Assembly: GCA_963669155.1 (NCBI GenBank)
Contig: OZ022597.1
Location: 11,858,946 to 11,922,945, forward strand
Length of the DNA stretch: 64,000 nucleotides
Direction: 5' to 3'
From: Arbacia lixula
Lineage: Eukaryota > Echinodermata > Echinoidea > Arbacioida > Arbaciidae
The translations under genes were made by a program, and so were the position numbers. Every line of letters begins with the position of its first letter. The stretch's first letter is position 1. The notes beneath the pieces were generated by a model, which saw nothing but the letters and a program-made list of their open reading frames with translations, had not been told where the DNA came from and did not search any database. Positions 23,120-35,549 of this stretch are shown here, in pieces.

Positions 23120-25272
23120 TCAGATGACGTCCCACGCACCGCCGTTCGCGTTCTCTGTCTTATTTTGCGAAAGCACTTGTGACTCCCGCGGACGGACGGC
23201 TAGAACAGATTGCTCACTGTTCTTGTTTTCGTCCGCGGGGTTGTAACGAAAGCTCCCTATTGTCTCTGCACCGGGTCCAGCTCTGCCTAGGACCATCCAT
23301 TCATCTGGCAAGGAGAACAACCTCCGCTGTTGGTCCTGGTGCTCATGGTCAAGATGCTTGGATGATTTCTGGTGCTTCGTCTTGAAGCGATCAGCCATGC
23401 GACTCTTCCATTTGACTGTCCTGCTTTCATGCTCCCCACTCTCAGATTCGGCATCGAGGTCAATAATTAACTGAGAATCGAATGGAAAGTACTGACTGGT
23501 GTCATCATCGCCTCGATGCGTTTCCTCCTCATCCTCCTCATGCTCTTGACAGCCTTGGTTTATGTTTCCTTCACCCTTGAGACTATCACCTTTGTCTTCA
23601 TCCCCGTTAACAGACAAAGTCTGACTTTCTTCCGTCCTGGTTGCAAAGATATCTTCGACACTCATGCCACTCTGCGACCTTTGCGTTGTGCAGGACGTTG
23701 CTTGAGAGCTATTCTCTCTGCCAACTTCTTCATTTTGATCCTCACTTCCTCTCAGCAGAGACCACCTTGCCTCAGGCAGAATATTATCTCCAGACTGATC
23801 AACAGAATGGAGTTCTGGAGTGAAAGGTTGTGTCTCTTGAAAGCCATTGTCTGGGGCCTCATCCTCAGTATCTGATAGAATCTGTGGGGAAAAAGATTGT
23901 GTCTCCATTGCGTCCATTCCTTCAAAGTCTGTCTCTTCATTTTCTTGATTACCAGTAGATCTCCTTCCATACAATAATGTACTTCCTAATCCTTCTTTAG
24001 GGGATGTTTCAAGATTCTCATCATTTCTTCCTCTCTTTTCCAGTGCGCCATCCTCAAGACTGATATGTTTACAGTGTGTCCGTTCCTTTTGGGCAATATC
24101 ATGGCTCTGGTCAATTTGAGCTGTCCTTTCCATGTTTCCTGAATTAGCCAATGAGCTGTCTGAATGAGGTGAAAGTGGTGTCCTACAAACTCTTGGTACC
24201 TTCTCATTTCTCAAATGACACGTGGATATATTTGTTCGAGTTTCTGCCTCACCGAATGTGGTACTGAATGATCCATATCTAGACTTCTCAACCTCCCCTT
24301 CGACTTTAATACCTCCAATAAAAGACGATACTTTTCTACCCCCACTGTGGGCGGCTGCATTGTTAATGTCGGTTTTAGAGTCTTCAACTTCCACATTGAC
24401 TTGGACATCTCTACAGGGAAGGAATTGCTCCGCACTCACATCCTCGACTGATGCCTTGTCCAAAATTTCCTCTTCTATGTAGGTTTCGTCAGAGTCGGTA
24501 TCCGATACCACAGCATTTTTTATTAGGGTCACACAGAGAGGTAAATCAGCATCATCAGAAGAACAATCCATTGGCACAACCTGCAGATTCTCCTGGATGA
24601 ACAGCGACTTGACACCCACCTTGCTGGTGCCAGTCTCCTGACACCCTAGGACTCTTCTAAGGTTCTTTGCAGGACTCTCCTGATCCTCTAGGACTCTCTC
24701 TTCATCCCCTAGGACTCTCCCCTGACCCCTTAGGACTGTCATAGGGTTCTTCGCAGGACTCCCCTGATTCTCTAGGACTCTCTCTTGATCCCCAAGGACT
24801 CTCTCCTGACCCCTTAGGACTGTCATAGGGTTCTTTGCAGGACTCTCCTGATCCTCTAGGACTCTCTCTTCATCCCCAAGGACTCTCTCCTGACCCCTTA
24901 GGACTGTCATAGGGTTCTTCGCAGGACTCCCCTGATCCCCTAGGACTCTCTTACGGTTCTCCGCAGGACCAGTGTTCTTAGTATCGCTGCTGCTGGCCAC
25001 TGCTTTGATCCTCTTCCACCTCTGAGCACCACGGACACGAGTCCTTTCTGCTCTGTGGGTGGTCCTCTCTGTATCGCTTTCTGACGAGCTTTCTGAGACA
25101 CGTGCTCGAGACTGGCGCGTCGTCTCCTGACACCCTAGGACTCTCCTAGGCTTCTTCGCAAGACTCTCCTGATCCCCTAGGACTCTCTTAGGGTTCACCC
25201 TTCGTGGCATTTGGCGTCGTAGGTTTCTCCGTGGTCTTTGATATACAGGTCTCACTGGGGCCCACTCCTTAA
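23120..25272 (-). CDS. Gene 1, 3'-most exon: acidic protein with 28-residue repeats
   Basis: The acceptor TTGTTCTTCCTGCAG borders 25272. The exon begins in phase 1, matching the exon at 26859-26939, and stays open for 717 codons to TGA at 23120. It starts basic (QRPRRNLRRQMPRR), then has 3.5 copies of an 84-bp/28-residue repeat (RVLEDQESPAKNPMTVLRGQ; 24650-24960), then a long acidic Ser/Thr/Glu-rich part. Short motifs seen: SDTDSDE, ETQSFSPQ, ETQPFTPE and a basic RMADRFKTKHQKSSKH. Such SDTD and TQ/SQ motifs occur in DNA-damage scaffolds such as MDC1, but there is no FHA or BRCT domain here. Family not recognised. A donor-like AACA/GTGAGC near 23215 could end the exon earlier. Confidence 0.7.
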
Positions 25273-26858
25273 CTGCAGGAAGAACAATGAAGTCTGGTTA
25301 AATGATATTCCTTGCGCATACAAGCTGTCAAAACAATATGTACTTGCAGATGGATCAATGTGTTATATAGTTGTTGTGCTCACTATTCCATGGGTTTATG
25401 AACAGCATAATTATAACAATAAATTATCAGAATAACCATAATATAAGTATTATTACATGTACTGCAACTAAGGATTTCAAAGATACTAACTTGGCTGTAA
25501 GAATAAACCAACCTTTATATAGATAAAGCCTCAGTAAATGGCCGGAAATTGTATTGTCATTGACCATATTATGTATTTAAGAAGTTAAGAACTTAACAAT
25601 GTGAAATACAATATCAGAGCCATAATCGTGGAGGACACAACCCAGATGGTCCTATTACCTCTGACCTTGAGCCAAACCACATAGATGGGCATTTAGAATA
25701 CTATAAACACGGGCATTTAATTTCAAGGGACCACCCAAGGCCAAACACACAGGCCAACAGAAAACAGACAAGTCACAACACATTGTGATACACACAACAA
25801 AAAATGAAAGTCCCCCTTTTTCAAAATACAATAACTTTTTAACAAAACAAGTTAGAGCAAAATATTTTGGCAGATGTGTTTTACACCCATGTACTAGGTT
25901 TTTTTTGTGAAAGTGTGATTGATTCGTGAGGTGATGCATGAATGAGCTTGCATTAAAGGTTAGAGTGTCACTTTTCAAAACTCACACGAGCCATTTCTTA
26001 TGCTCCAAAACAGTATATAATAGCATTTTTTGCTTTGTTTATGTAGAGTGAGCATTCAACAATTGCATTATAATAACTTCTTATGTTTTTAGAAAGTGTG
26101 AAAATATATTTTACTGGAAAGAAATTAAATTGACTTTTTGAATAAACTTCATGGATTTCACATTTTAAAATTTAGGAATGCTGAAAATGTTTGAATTGAG
26201 CTCATTCGACCGTAAAATATAAGAAAAGTATGAGGGGATGTGTATGGAGATCAAACGATTGATGATAATCATAAAAAGCACTTAATTGTTCACCAAATAC
26301 AGAATTGGTCGAAATCCTGCATCGCCTTTCCCCCAAAACGACCCTTGTGAATTTTGAGAAGTGGCATTTTTATCATTGATATGTGCTCATTTAGGCATGA
26401 CTTGACAGATCAATAACATTTTCACACAGAAGTTAGTCCTGCCAAATTATTTTGCTAAAAACTGGTTTGTTGAATAAGTTTTGCTATTTTGAAAAAGGGG
26501 GACTTACTTTTTTGTTGAGTTAATATACTGACATGAGATGCACTGCGTCTTCAGCCAACTATAGCTTTAGATGTGCTTAGAATTACAGCGCATAGTATAG
26601 GTTGCCCAATGTAGCACAATGTAGCTCACAGCAATGGAGCACATGCATGAAGCCCAGGACAGAACAATAGAAAATGAGTAACATTTGTGCGTTTGTTTTC
26701 TTTTGTTCACAGTGTGAGAATCTTTCACATACTTTGTGAGAATGAAAATACCATGAAATGTACCACGTATAGATTAACCTTTGCTAGCTTCTTCCTCATT
26801 CTTTCGTCCTCAATGATTTGCCTCTAACTGGATCATGACAAGGCCATACGGTACTTAC
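25273..26858 (-). other. Gene 1 intron holding a 723-bp foldback element
   Basis: Bounded by donor CAAA/GTAAGTAC at 26858 and acceptor CTTCCTGCAG at 25273 (minus strand). It is AT-rich. The foldback element at 25795-26517 accounts for much of it; the remainder shows no further exon. Confidence 0.6.
25795..26517. mobile_element. 723-bp foldback element in gene 1 intron
   Basis: The ends are inverted: CAACAAAAAA...AAGTCCCCCTTTTTCAAAATA on the left and its complement on the right. The match extends imperfectly about 200 bp inward. No target duplication is obvious. The 107-codon minus-strand frame 25655-25978 overlaps its left arm and is not considered a gene. Confidence 0.65.
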
Positions 26859-26939
26859 TTTGCTCTGCTGTGAGCTTCTTTATTTCGAGTTTAGGCTGGT
26901 GGTGGAGAGCTTTGTAATGTAGCGTTCGAGTTGTGTGAG
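26859..26939 (-). CDS. Gene 1, 81-bp internal exon
   Basis: Symmetric phase 1-1 exon of 27 codons. It lies between acceptor TTTTACATTGCAG (ending at 26940) and donor CAAA/GTAAGTAC. It encodes TTRTLHYKALHHQPKLEIKK and then LTAEQ, and joins in frame to KEWAPVRPVYQ of the next exon. Because its length is a multiple of three it could be skipped without a frame change. Strong splice sites and frame agreement on both sides are the evidence; no database family is known to me. Confidence 0.7.
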
Positions 26940-27599
26940 CTGCAATGTAAAAGTGAAAAGAGTTTGCATATCCGGGTCACACAACAACAGTATTAGTTAA
27001 TTTTGATAAAAAGCACTCGCATTGTGCTCTAGTCACTATAGCTTTACTATTCTGAGGGAATAGACAGATATCAATGAAAACAACTAGACAAATTCAACTG
27101 TGCACTGTTGACTGACACGCCTCGGCCCTGAAGTATTGCCAAAATCTTGAATATAATCTTCTCATTTCACCTATGACAAACATGACCCAAAATCTAATTA
27201 GTTAATTAACATACCATATATCGTCGGCCTTATGCCAGAAGGGCCTTAACGGTTTTTGGCCATTCCGAGATAATCGCGTTTAAAGTTTTGGCCTCTCTGA
27301 AAATTTAAATTGTGTGGTCGTGTATTTGTTTTTGAAGTCAATTTCGATAAATGGGTTAAGTTATTAAGTTTTACATGATATACTCTAAATTTGTTGTAAA
27401 ATATTCAGAGGTTTCTATGCTATGTGCAAAAAACATGTTAGGGGCGTTCTGGCATGTGGCTTGAATGTAGCGCATTTGTGCCAGAAGGGCCGTAACGCAG
27501 GCCCGCGCGCGATATCGCCCTTCTGGCATAAGGCTTATTTGCGCGTATCTCTGCCAAAAGGGCCGTAACAGTGTGATGCGCACGTTAGGGGCCATTTGC

Positions 27600-27965
27600 C
27601 ATACAGAAACTTGGAACTACAGGCGATGAATTTATTATGCTCGAAGGCCCATTGCAATGCAACTGCATTGCAGGCAGTGAAAACTACAGTTTTATATTGA
27701 AGTATTGTATTATGGAGGGGGACATATTTTATTGATAAAGATTTGGAGGAGGGGGGTTCATGCCAATGTACCACTCTACTTCATTCATTTCTTCACTTAC
27801 ACTCTTACAATGACTCTATCATTTCCCGTTCTTTATTCACTTTCTCAACATAAACTCTCTGTCTTTGCATCACGATTCACATCTCTTTTGTATTTCACAA
27901 ATACTTATTAAATATCTCTGTATTGCTCTTCTAAGAAAATCTTGTGATTTTAGTGTAATACATTA

Positions 27966-28003
<38 letters not shown>

Positions 28004-31000
28004 GGTGATCAAGTAGTGTCATGATATTGATACTATTTTTTTAAATTATCATTACATGTATTAGTGTTTCTAAGTTCTAGTTAACACACCGAGCTGAAAT
28101 TTCACTGGAATTAAGTATCTTTTTTCTTCATAGAAATGAAGTCCCTTAAATAGACATAATTTGTAGTTGCTTCCCTTCGCATCTCACAGTGCATACAGTT
28201 TACAAATGCAAATACATGTATCACATTTTGTTCACTACTGTATCTTAATCAATGTAGCTACAAGAGACACAATATACATCACATAAAAACAAATATATAT
28301 ATTTTAAAAGTTTATTAAATGAATTTCAATAGCGACCAATTCGTTAGCATTTCATTAATCCATACATTAAAATCAAACATCGCTTTTCATACCTGTATAT
28401 CAGAATGAGGAATTTTGTTTTCAATATTTCATTTTAATCATCAGCTTAATAATTTTATGAAAATATGCGTAATATTTTATTAGAATTGTAACGTACATAC
28501 ATGTAAAATTAAGAATTACTGTAGCAATTCGTTTGATACACATGTAATTTTTCATGAATCTTTCACTTTATTATTAACTTTCATTAATAGCTGGACAAAC
28601 ATATTATGTCAAGTATCTTCAATTTATTGCAAGATCTTCGGGCGAAATAGACAATATAATTTCATCACCATGACATGATATACTACGAAACAGTTTTCAC
28701 TTACAAATAGTCACTTCACAATCCTTTAATAGTTTCTTTAATTTGGTAATAGTAAAAACAAAATAGCAGTGAAAAAAGAAATCAAATAAATCTCCCGTAT
28801 TAGCGTACATTTGATTGAGACAGAACAAACAAGATGAAAGAAAGGAAGAACAGCGGATAGAAAGAAAGACAAAAAGAAAAAGAGAATTGTTGGGGGGCAT
28901 ACAAGGAAATTATAGTATTTTTTTTTTCATTGAAATATTTAACAAATCACAACATAATAGAAATTAGTATACGACACGATTCTTTGACAATTTTCACTGA
29001 TTAACATGAATGTACACTGTAATACATGTGCTATGTAATAATAACTCCTGGCTGGAGAAAAATGGCTAGTAAGAATCAGAAATTGACAGCAATTGATATT
29101 TTGTGAAATGATGAAATGTCGAGAACTAGAGCAAGTTGATTACTTCATGAACACATTTCTCAGAGGTAATTAATGTGAAAATACATGTACTTCTCATTTC
29201 AAGTATTCCTCTGCAATAAACCAGACCTCTTTTTAGTCTTATGTTTCTAAAGAATATTACAAATGAAAAACCTCAAAGATGTAACAATGATGATAATGTA
29301 TCTTGTTCCTTTCCCAATGCACCTCTTTGAATGAATCATTACAAAGCTCAATGTGGTTATGGAAACTCGGAAAGCATGAAATAATAAAGCCCAACGATCG
29401 AGCTATGTTAATCTTCTTTTGTTTGCTTTCTGTCAAGATTTAAATCAAATTAAAATAGATGATAATGAATGAAATCACAAATAACAAGATTAATCAAATT
29501 AAGCTAATTTACAATTTATGCTGTAATAATACTCTGGCTTCATGAGAAAATGGGGAAAATGCACATACATATCATTTGGAATATCTCTTGCCAATATATT
29601 TGTTTAGCAAAATACAGTGCATGGACATGAAATACGCTTTTCATCCTTATAAAAAAGTTGCCTCAGTTTATATTGAATATTGATAAACATAAAAAGATTA
29701 AGCATTTCTTACCCAATGCCCCTCTCTCTCTCTTTCAGCTCCCATACATGATGCTAACAGTGAGCTTTATCTTAACAAATGAACGTCTGTGACTGTTTCT
29801 GTAACTTTCTTCACAGAAAGTCCTGCAAACTTGGGATGTCATGTATATGTTTTACAGATCATAATGTTTCAGTGTCTAATGAGCAGAAATTGAAAACTCT
29901 TTGAATAAGAAAACATGATTTATAATGCACTTTGTAGGATGCATAATTATGTGATTTTAAGTACATGTAATATGTTTCACTTGGTTGGAAGGTTTCTTCT
30001 CTTTGTTTTGAAAGAAGACAATAATTTTATTCCATTCATGATTATAACAGTCAATGAAGCATTTCATTAAAAAAAAATGTAAAAGGAATGAAACTACATA
30101 TTATTAACATCAGTATATCTATTACAAAGCATATGTAAGAAATCTTATGTACAACATAATTTTAATGCGTCATCCTTGCCAGAATTATCATTTTCTTCCA
30201 TCTAATTATTTATAGAGAAATATCCTTGTGTATTCTGTTTACGTAATAAACACATTACAGGCTAGATATTAAATTTAAGGCCGGGGTAGATCTAGAAACC
30301 ATTACATGCATAAAAAGAATCATTCTAACACGATTCTAGGACATGTCTTTCTTAACGTGTTCAAACCATAGCAAGGACAAGCACTGAGTACACTGATGTT
30401 TAGTTTTGTATCATTGTTTCATTAAGAGTTCTCATCAGTTCCCAGTAAAAGAACTACATAAGATCATCAAGATATTTGCTGAGGACACATCCATGCTAGC
30501 CTTGTAATGTGACAAAATACACTGTATATATCAGACTTGAAATATTTGTGGAAACGGATGACTGCCATTAAAAAAAAAACATTCCATTACTTAGCCAGTA
30601 CTCAGGCATAAAGGATCTTAAAGGAAGCAAAACTGCCTTAGCAGGTTGACAACCAAACACCCCCCCCCCCCCACCTCCTGATAATGGTACCTAATTCTAG
30701 AAGGGGGAAAAGGAAGTTTAATATGAATTACCGTGTTGTTTTTCGATTATTCCACTAATGATATTGAAAATACTCATTTTCTTAATATAATTTTGTAAAA
30801 AAAAAATTAATAATGAAAATATTTTATTTAAGTTTCTACCTGTGCCAAAGGCGTGCAATCATCACCAATGTTATATCATACCTCTTCAGTTGCGCCAATG
30901 GAATATCTTTATTACAGGATCTACTAGAAAAATGAAGCCTTTTCAGCAGTCTGGTTTCCAGGAATATCTTCTGCTGGTTGCTAACTTCAGGTTCTGTCTC

Positions 31001-31058
31001 TAGCTGTTGTTTTTACTTTGTGCCAGTGTGTTGTGCTAACTGGGTGGAAAGGCTAGTC
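27600..31058. other. E4 interior, AT-rich, no gene seen
   Basis: Mostly AT-rich non-coding DNA. It contains a perfect (GAT)n run at 27969-28001 and a C-run at 30660-30672. Open frames up to about 80 codons (for example 27535-27774 and 28697-28900, minus) lack any recognisable domain. Confidence 0.5.
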
Positions 31059-31420
31059 CTATGGGTGGACAAACTGTAGTACAGACCAAAACTTATCTAA
31101 CTCTGTCTTGAAGTTGTCTATTGTTGGTGCTGCAACTATTTCTGATGGGTATGAGTTCCAGTAATCTACTACTCTGGCACTGAAAATATTCTGCCTAACC
31201 TTTAACCTGCTTCTCCTTACATTCAGTTTGTAGAGGTGACGAGTTGTCTGAGAAGGAGCAGATGTGAAGAACATGCAAGTCTTTGTTGAATATGTTGATG
31301 CCATGGATGATATTGTGGACGAAGAAGATGCGTCATCCGATGTCTTGTAGTCCTAGTACTAGTCCACTTGACAAAGAGATCTGTGTCAGGATCCATTTCC
31401 CTTGGATACAAACAAAACAC
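31059..31420 (-). pseudogene. LINE reverse-transcriptase C-terminal fragment
   Basis: The minus-strand frame ending at 31059 contains RHLYKLNVRRSRLKVRQNIF, SARVVDYWNS, and a FKTELDKFW end. This matches the well-known tail of CR1/jockey-like non-LTR retrotransposon ORF2 (RVV..WN.LP..VV.AP....FK..LDK.W). The upstream part continues in other frames (DIIHGINIFNKDLH), so it carries frameshifts and is truncated. It lies inside E4. Confidence 0.75.
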
Positions 31421-32260
31421 ACAGATTATTATATTTTTATCTTGATATTGTTATCTTTTTGTTGTATTTAGAATTTAAAAGGCAAATAAACATACAGATT
31501 ATTCATTTTCTATTTCCTAACTGTTTTATCATGAAACAAAATAAAAAGACATGAAATGCAAAGGAAGGAATGACATAAGATATTGTATAGAGCAGGTCAG
31601 ACTAAACCTATGAGCTAAGAAATGATATCCCATAAAAGCAAGATCAAACTGCACATTGTAGTAGTAGGGCTTAGTACCATCAAACTTCGGAGTAGCTTTG
31701 GAATAATAATCCAAAACTTGCTGAAGTATAAAATGATAGGCATGAGTCATCTAGTCCTGTCATCAAACCTCTATCTAAATCTACCTAGGCCTACGCTTTA
31801 TTTTAGACTAGACACTAGTAGACTCTCTTGACTTTTCTAGTGGCAGGAACTAGTCTAGACTAGGCCCAATTCATATCAATCGAAACACTATTCAAAACAC
31901 AAATATACATAATACAATACAAAATAATCAGAACAAACACATATCATGAATTAAGCTCATGAATTCGAGTGAGATTTAAGTTAGGTATGTAACTTTGTAT
32001 GCATGAATTGCTAGTGACACCTGAAATACGCGTATGTCAATGCACGGGACCGTAATAAAATTAACGACCAAAGAGGTGTCCTAAATGTACGATTTATGAA
32101 CATTTATTCACCAACAACTGCATTATATTAATAAAAATATTCATATAGAAAAACTACTTACATGTGGTGATTTTGGAAGACATTGATGGACGTTACATCA
32201 GTTTTATCAATGTTTGGGGCTTTCTGGCAAGTCAAATGTTCCGCGAAACAAAACAATATC
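31421..32260. other. E4 interior, no gene seen
   Basis: AT-rich DNA between the LINE fragment and the right subterminal repeats of E4. Short open frames here have no recognisable domain. Confidence 0.4.
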
Positions 32261-32560
32261 CTTCTGCCAGAAGGGCGCTATCTGCGATAACGGCAGGTTA
32301 GGGCCCTTTTGGCATAACGCCGCGTATGTTAAGGCCCTTCTGGCGTAACGAAAAAGAGAGTTTACGCTTAAGGGCTTTTTGGAATTCATAATTATCTTCA
32401 TAAATAAATCAAATTTCAACAAGTGAAGCACATCATTTTAAAGAGAATCTTGAGACCTACAAGATGATGTGAATAACTCAATACCCCCAAAAATCGGGTT
32501 AAGGCCCTTTTGGCATAAGGCCGACGATATCATCTTTGTATCAAGTTTGATAAAATTCGG

Positions 32561-32790
32561 TCAAGTATGTTTTTGTCTATCATTTAAAGAGATCCGGATG
32601 GATCGACGGACGGATGGACAACCCGGAACCTTACATTTAAATGTCTCGAGGTTAGTTTTAAATGCGTCTATGAAATCAGCATTGCGAAAATCAAGGGGCA
32701 ACATATTCCAAACTTTGGATGCAGAGACAGAAAAAGCTTTTCCTCCCATAAACGTGTTTCATCTTGGCATCAACAGCGTACAACTTGGCA
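32561..32790 (-). pseudogene. Second LINE reverse-transcriptase tail fragment
   Basis: A minus-strand frame with GGKAFSVSASKVWNMLPLDF and ADFIDAFKTNLETFKC is the familiar G.RAFSVAAPKLWNSLP...FK..LKT end of CR1/L2-type reverse transcriptases. A stop codon precedes it near 32755, so it is degenerate. It lies in gene 1's intron between E4 and the donor at 32806 and differs from the fragment at 31059-31420. Confidence 0.7.
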
Positions 32791-32806
32791 AATTACATTC
32801 AGTTAC

Positions 32807-34483
32807 CTTCACTTTGGTCCTGGGAGCCGTCCACTGGAGATGACGGCTTACAACGTCTCACTGCGGGAAGTGGTACAAGAGGTCTTTGAGGTCTTCCTGA
32901 ATCAACAGGGTTCTGGGGTCTGCCAAGGGTTGTATGGCCACTGACACAGGCCACTGCTACTGGATATTCAATTGTCGTTGTTGGGCTTTCAGGATTTCCT
33001 TGATATTGGGGACTTCCATATTCCAAAAGGTCTGTGCTCTCCTCTAAACCCCATGGACACTCATTAGCCATGTAGGGTTCGACGACCATCTGACTGTCTG
33101 GCTGAGAAAATGACATGGCAAGGATGTCATCCACAGTTCTGATGTCATCGTCCTCCTGATTTTCAAAGTAATTATCTGTTTCTAGTTCAGGACTTTGAGC
33201 TTGATTTACCCGACTCCCCCCAGCTTGATCTTCCCAACTCCCCCCATTCTTTTCTATTTGAACAACTTGCTGCATTGCTTCTGCGGAACACTTTTCATGG
33301 TGGGTTTTCTTATCTTTTTTGGTATCAGTCTTTCTGCGTTTATTGCTCGCACATATCATATCACCTTCTTCGCTTTCATCATACATTTGTTCTCCTCTGT
33401 CCTGGTAAACCTCTCCAGTTAACACACAATCACGTTGACTGATGGTCCAGAAATCAATATCTGCATCTCCCTTTTCCTCAGATATCCTGTCTGATGTCAC
33501 ATTACTGAAGTAATCAGGCAAATCATAGTCAGAGTCAACTTCTAGCTTTACGTCATGTTCCAATGTGTCTTTCTGTTTCTCTTGGGTTATTTGATCTTCG
33601 GTATCCTCAGAGTCTGAGATAAGGCAGATGATGCTATCAGATTCCACACTACAGTCATCCATTCCCTGGTCTGTATGCCCTTTGAGCTTGCTCCCTTCTT
33701 TACATGAGCCCTTATATCCCCCACTAACTTCTGTCGTATTAATTTCACCCTCAACAGGATCTCCCGTAGCGTTGTCTTCGTTTTCACAATCATTTGCACA
33801 TGTTAAAAGACCAGCCGATGAATGGCCTCTCATCTTTTCTTCATCAGTGCCATCATCCTGTTCTATGTTGGCCTCCGATGAAATCACGACATCACTTGAA
33901 GATGACTCATTACTCTCTGAGAAGTCGGAGTAGAGCTGCCCTTTGCTGCATTCCCCATTGGAGTCTTGCTCTGAAGTACCCATCGTTGCCTCACTTCCAC
34001 CTGCAGGGTCAACCACAGGGAGAAAGAAATGATTGCAAGGCTGTACCTCCTCTTGATCACTGCTGAGAAAGCCCTCCATCTCATCCGTGGACTTCCCAAT
34101 TGCTTCTAGCTGCAGTGCAGCACCATTGCTTCCTGAACCACACGGTCTATCCACATGGACTCCTCGCTTCAGGATGCACTTGCGGCTGTCATGCTGGTCA
34201 CGCCTGGCTCTCAGGAGGGGTGCAAGTGAGCCCTCTTGAACATCCACCTCTCGCGTACCCCCATAAAAGCCTTGGGGAAACCTTTCCTGGAACTCTTTTG
34301 TACTATCCATCCCAGCTTCTCCATCAAATTCTTTCCCGATTCCCGTCTTAGATTCATTGTCAATTTTGTTTTCAAATTCGTCTTCCCCCTCACTTCTCTC
34401 TGAGATGTCAGAGTAGAGCTGTCCTGTGCTGTGTTCCCCATCGGATTCTGGCTCTGAAGTACCCAACATTGCCTCACGTTCAC
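32807..34483 (-). CDS. Gene 1, large upstream exon: acidic protein with a SUMO-interacting motif
   Basis: The donor GAAG/GTAACTG is at 32806. The most likely acceptor, CGTACAG after a TTTATTCCTTTCTCCCC tract, borders 34483. Length is 1,677 bp (559 codons), phase 1 at both ends, matching the next exon. The product is highly acidic, with IICLISDSEDTEDQ (a hydrophobic core followed by acidic/Ser residues, the SUMO-interacting-motif pattern), RTVDDILAMSFSQPDSQ, and an internal duplication (GTSE....GE.S.GQLYSD). No catalytic domain is seen. An alternative acceptor GTGAG borders 34472 in phase 0. Family not recognised. Confidence 0.65.
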
Positions 34484-34513
34484 CTGTACGGTCAACCACG
34501 GGGAGAAAGGAAT
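33914..34513 (-). repeat. Duplicated intron-exon boundary inside gene 1
   Basis: 34391-34513, which includes the intron polypyrimidine tract, the acceptor and the first about 30 codons of the exon, is repeated at 33914-34028. In the second copy the former tract and acceptor are read as protein (FFLPVVDPAGGSEATMGTSE). An acceptor-like CTGCAG/GTGG remains there, and a donor-like GAGGAG/GTACAG lies 46 bp upstream of it. Confidence 0.75.
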
Positions 34514-34619
34514 AAATGGTGATGTCGTTTAGCTAGCAAATTCTAAAATACGGTGACACAAGTTCATATAGACTGCTCAAGAGAGACGATCGAATAATGT
34601 GGCCATTATATTACAGGTT

Positions 34620-34858
34620 ACAATTTATGGCATTTTGACTTCTCATATGTCACTGGAGAATAAACTATTTTATTCACGCCGTTGGCATTTATGGCATTTT
34701 TACTTCTCATACGTCACTGGACATGCTGGAGGCGTGCGTTTTTTTTTCTCCAAATTCTCATCAAAATGATACTTTATTGCGGCAAAAGAATCTGACATTC
34801 GTTTTTAGTGGATAATTTTACATAGATTAGTGGGAACTTATTTTTCTAATTTAGCAAC
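34620..34858. repeat. Relic of the TTAAAGGG foldback family (family C)
   Basis: Contains GGAGGCGTGCGTTTTTT, TTTTACATAGATTAGTGGGAAC and TAATTTAGCAACCCTTTAA in the order seen in the right arm of the element at 44261-44725. The left arm is missing or rearranged, with duplicated TATGGCATTTTxACTTCTCAT blocks instead. Confidence 0.65.
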
Positions 34859-35167
34859 CCTTTAAGATGGCGGATGGCGGAAAATTTAAAGGTGGAGACG
34901 GATGAACACACATAGAAAGCCTCAAAAGGATGCACAGATATGTCAGTAACCCGAATGAAATGAGCAATTGCCCCATATTGCATCCAGAAGTATCCAAAAA
35001 TCCATGCATCTCTTTACCAAACATTTGCATGATGATGAAGACAGGAAACAAACGGTAATATGGAAGAAAATGTGGACACAAGCGGCCTATGATGGGCAAA
35101 AGGAACACATACTCCAGATTAACTCAAGTATAAGGACAAAAAGAAGATACATACAAACTGTACTTAC

Positions 35168-35240
35168 AGCCAGCATAGAATTCCCACTCGAGGACAGGCT
35201 TGAGGGAACACTTCCGCGCAAAGGTAGGTAGACAGGAATA
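35168..35240 (-). CDS. Candidate 5' exon of gene 1
   Basis: The strong donor GCT/GTAAGTAC lies at 35167 (minus strand). The frame open above it reads LKPVLEWEFYAG and fits the phase of the acceptor at 34483. Alternatively, ATG-CTG-GCT ending at 35168 would be a three-codon start that fits the phase-0 acceptor at 34472. The 5' limit is uncertain. The plus-strand frame over the same DNA (34968-35231) is also open, so coding on this strand is only a suggestion. Confidence 0.3.
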
Positions 35241-35549
35241 ACCGTCTCACTCGGGGCATTCTTTAATCGAAATTACATCTTTGGACATACCTCCGACTAA
35301 GTAGGACGTTCAGAAGAGCCAGCTGCAATCTGAGCGGAGCCAACGTCCTAATACACTGATTTTTGGTCTACTAGTTAGACAGTGCGGGAATCCCCACTTC
35401 AATGGTAAAGACAGTTTTCTGAATCTTAACAGAGGTTATGCAAATAATGTACTTAACCTGGACAAACTTTATGGAACGCGAAATAAAACTGAGTAAAACA
35501 TCACTCTTTATTTAAAATAATTGGTTTTGTCTCTGGAGTCACTGTGATT

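Larger units (their letters stand above)
27218..32530. mobile_element. E4: 5.3-kb inverted-repeat element in a gene 1 intron
   Basis: Starts ATATCGTCGGCCTTATGCCA and ends with the complement; the inverted match runs about 34 bp. CAT flanks both sides (27215-27217, 32531-32533), read as a 3-bp target duplication. Subterminal copies of GCC(A)GAAGGGCCGTAAC / GTTAAGGCCCTTCTGGC lie at 27475-27580 and 32255-32355. No transposase is visible, so it is likely non-autonomous. It expanded an intron that would otherwise be about 0.55 kb (26940-32806). Confidence 0.75.

Noticed and set aside
34968..35231. Plus-strand frame of 88 codons ending near AAAG/GTAGGT
   Set aside because: It is open, but has no acceptor with a pyrimidine tract and no domain, and lies antisense to a candidate gene 1 exon.
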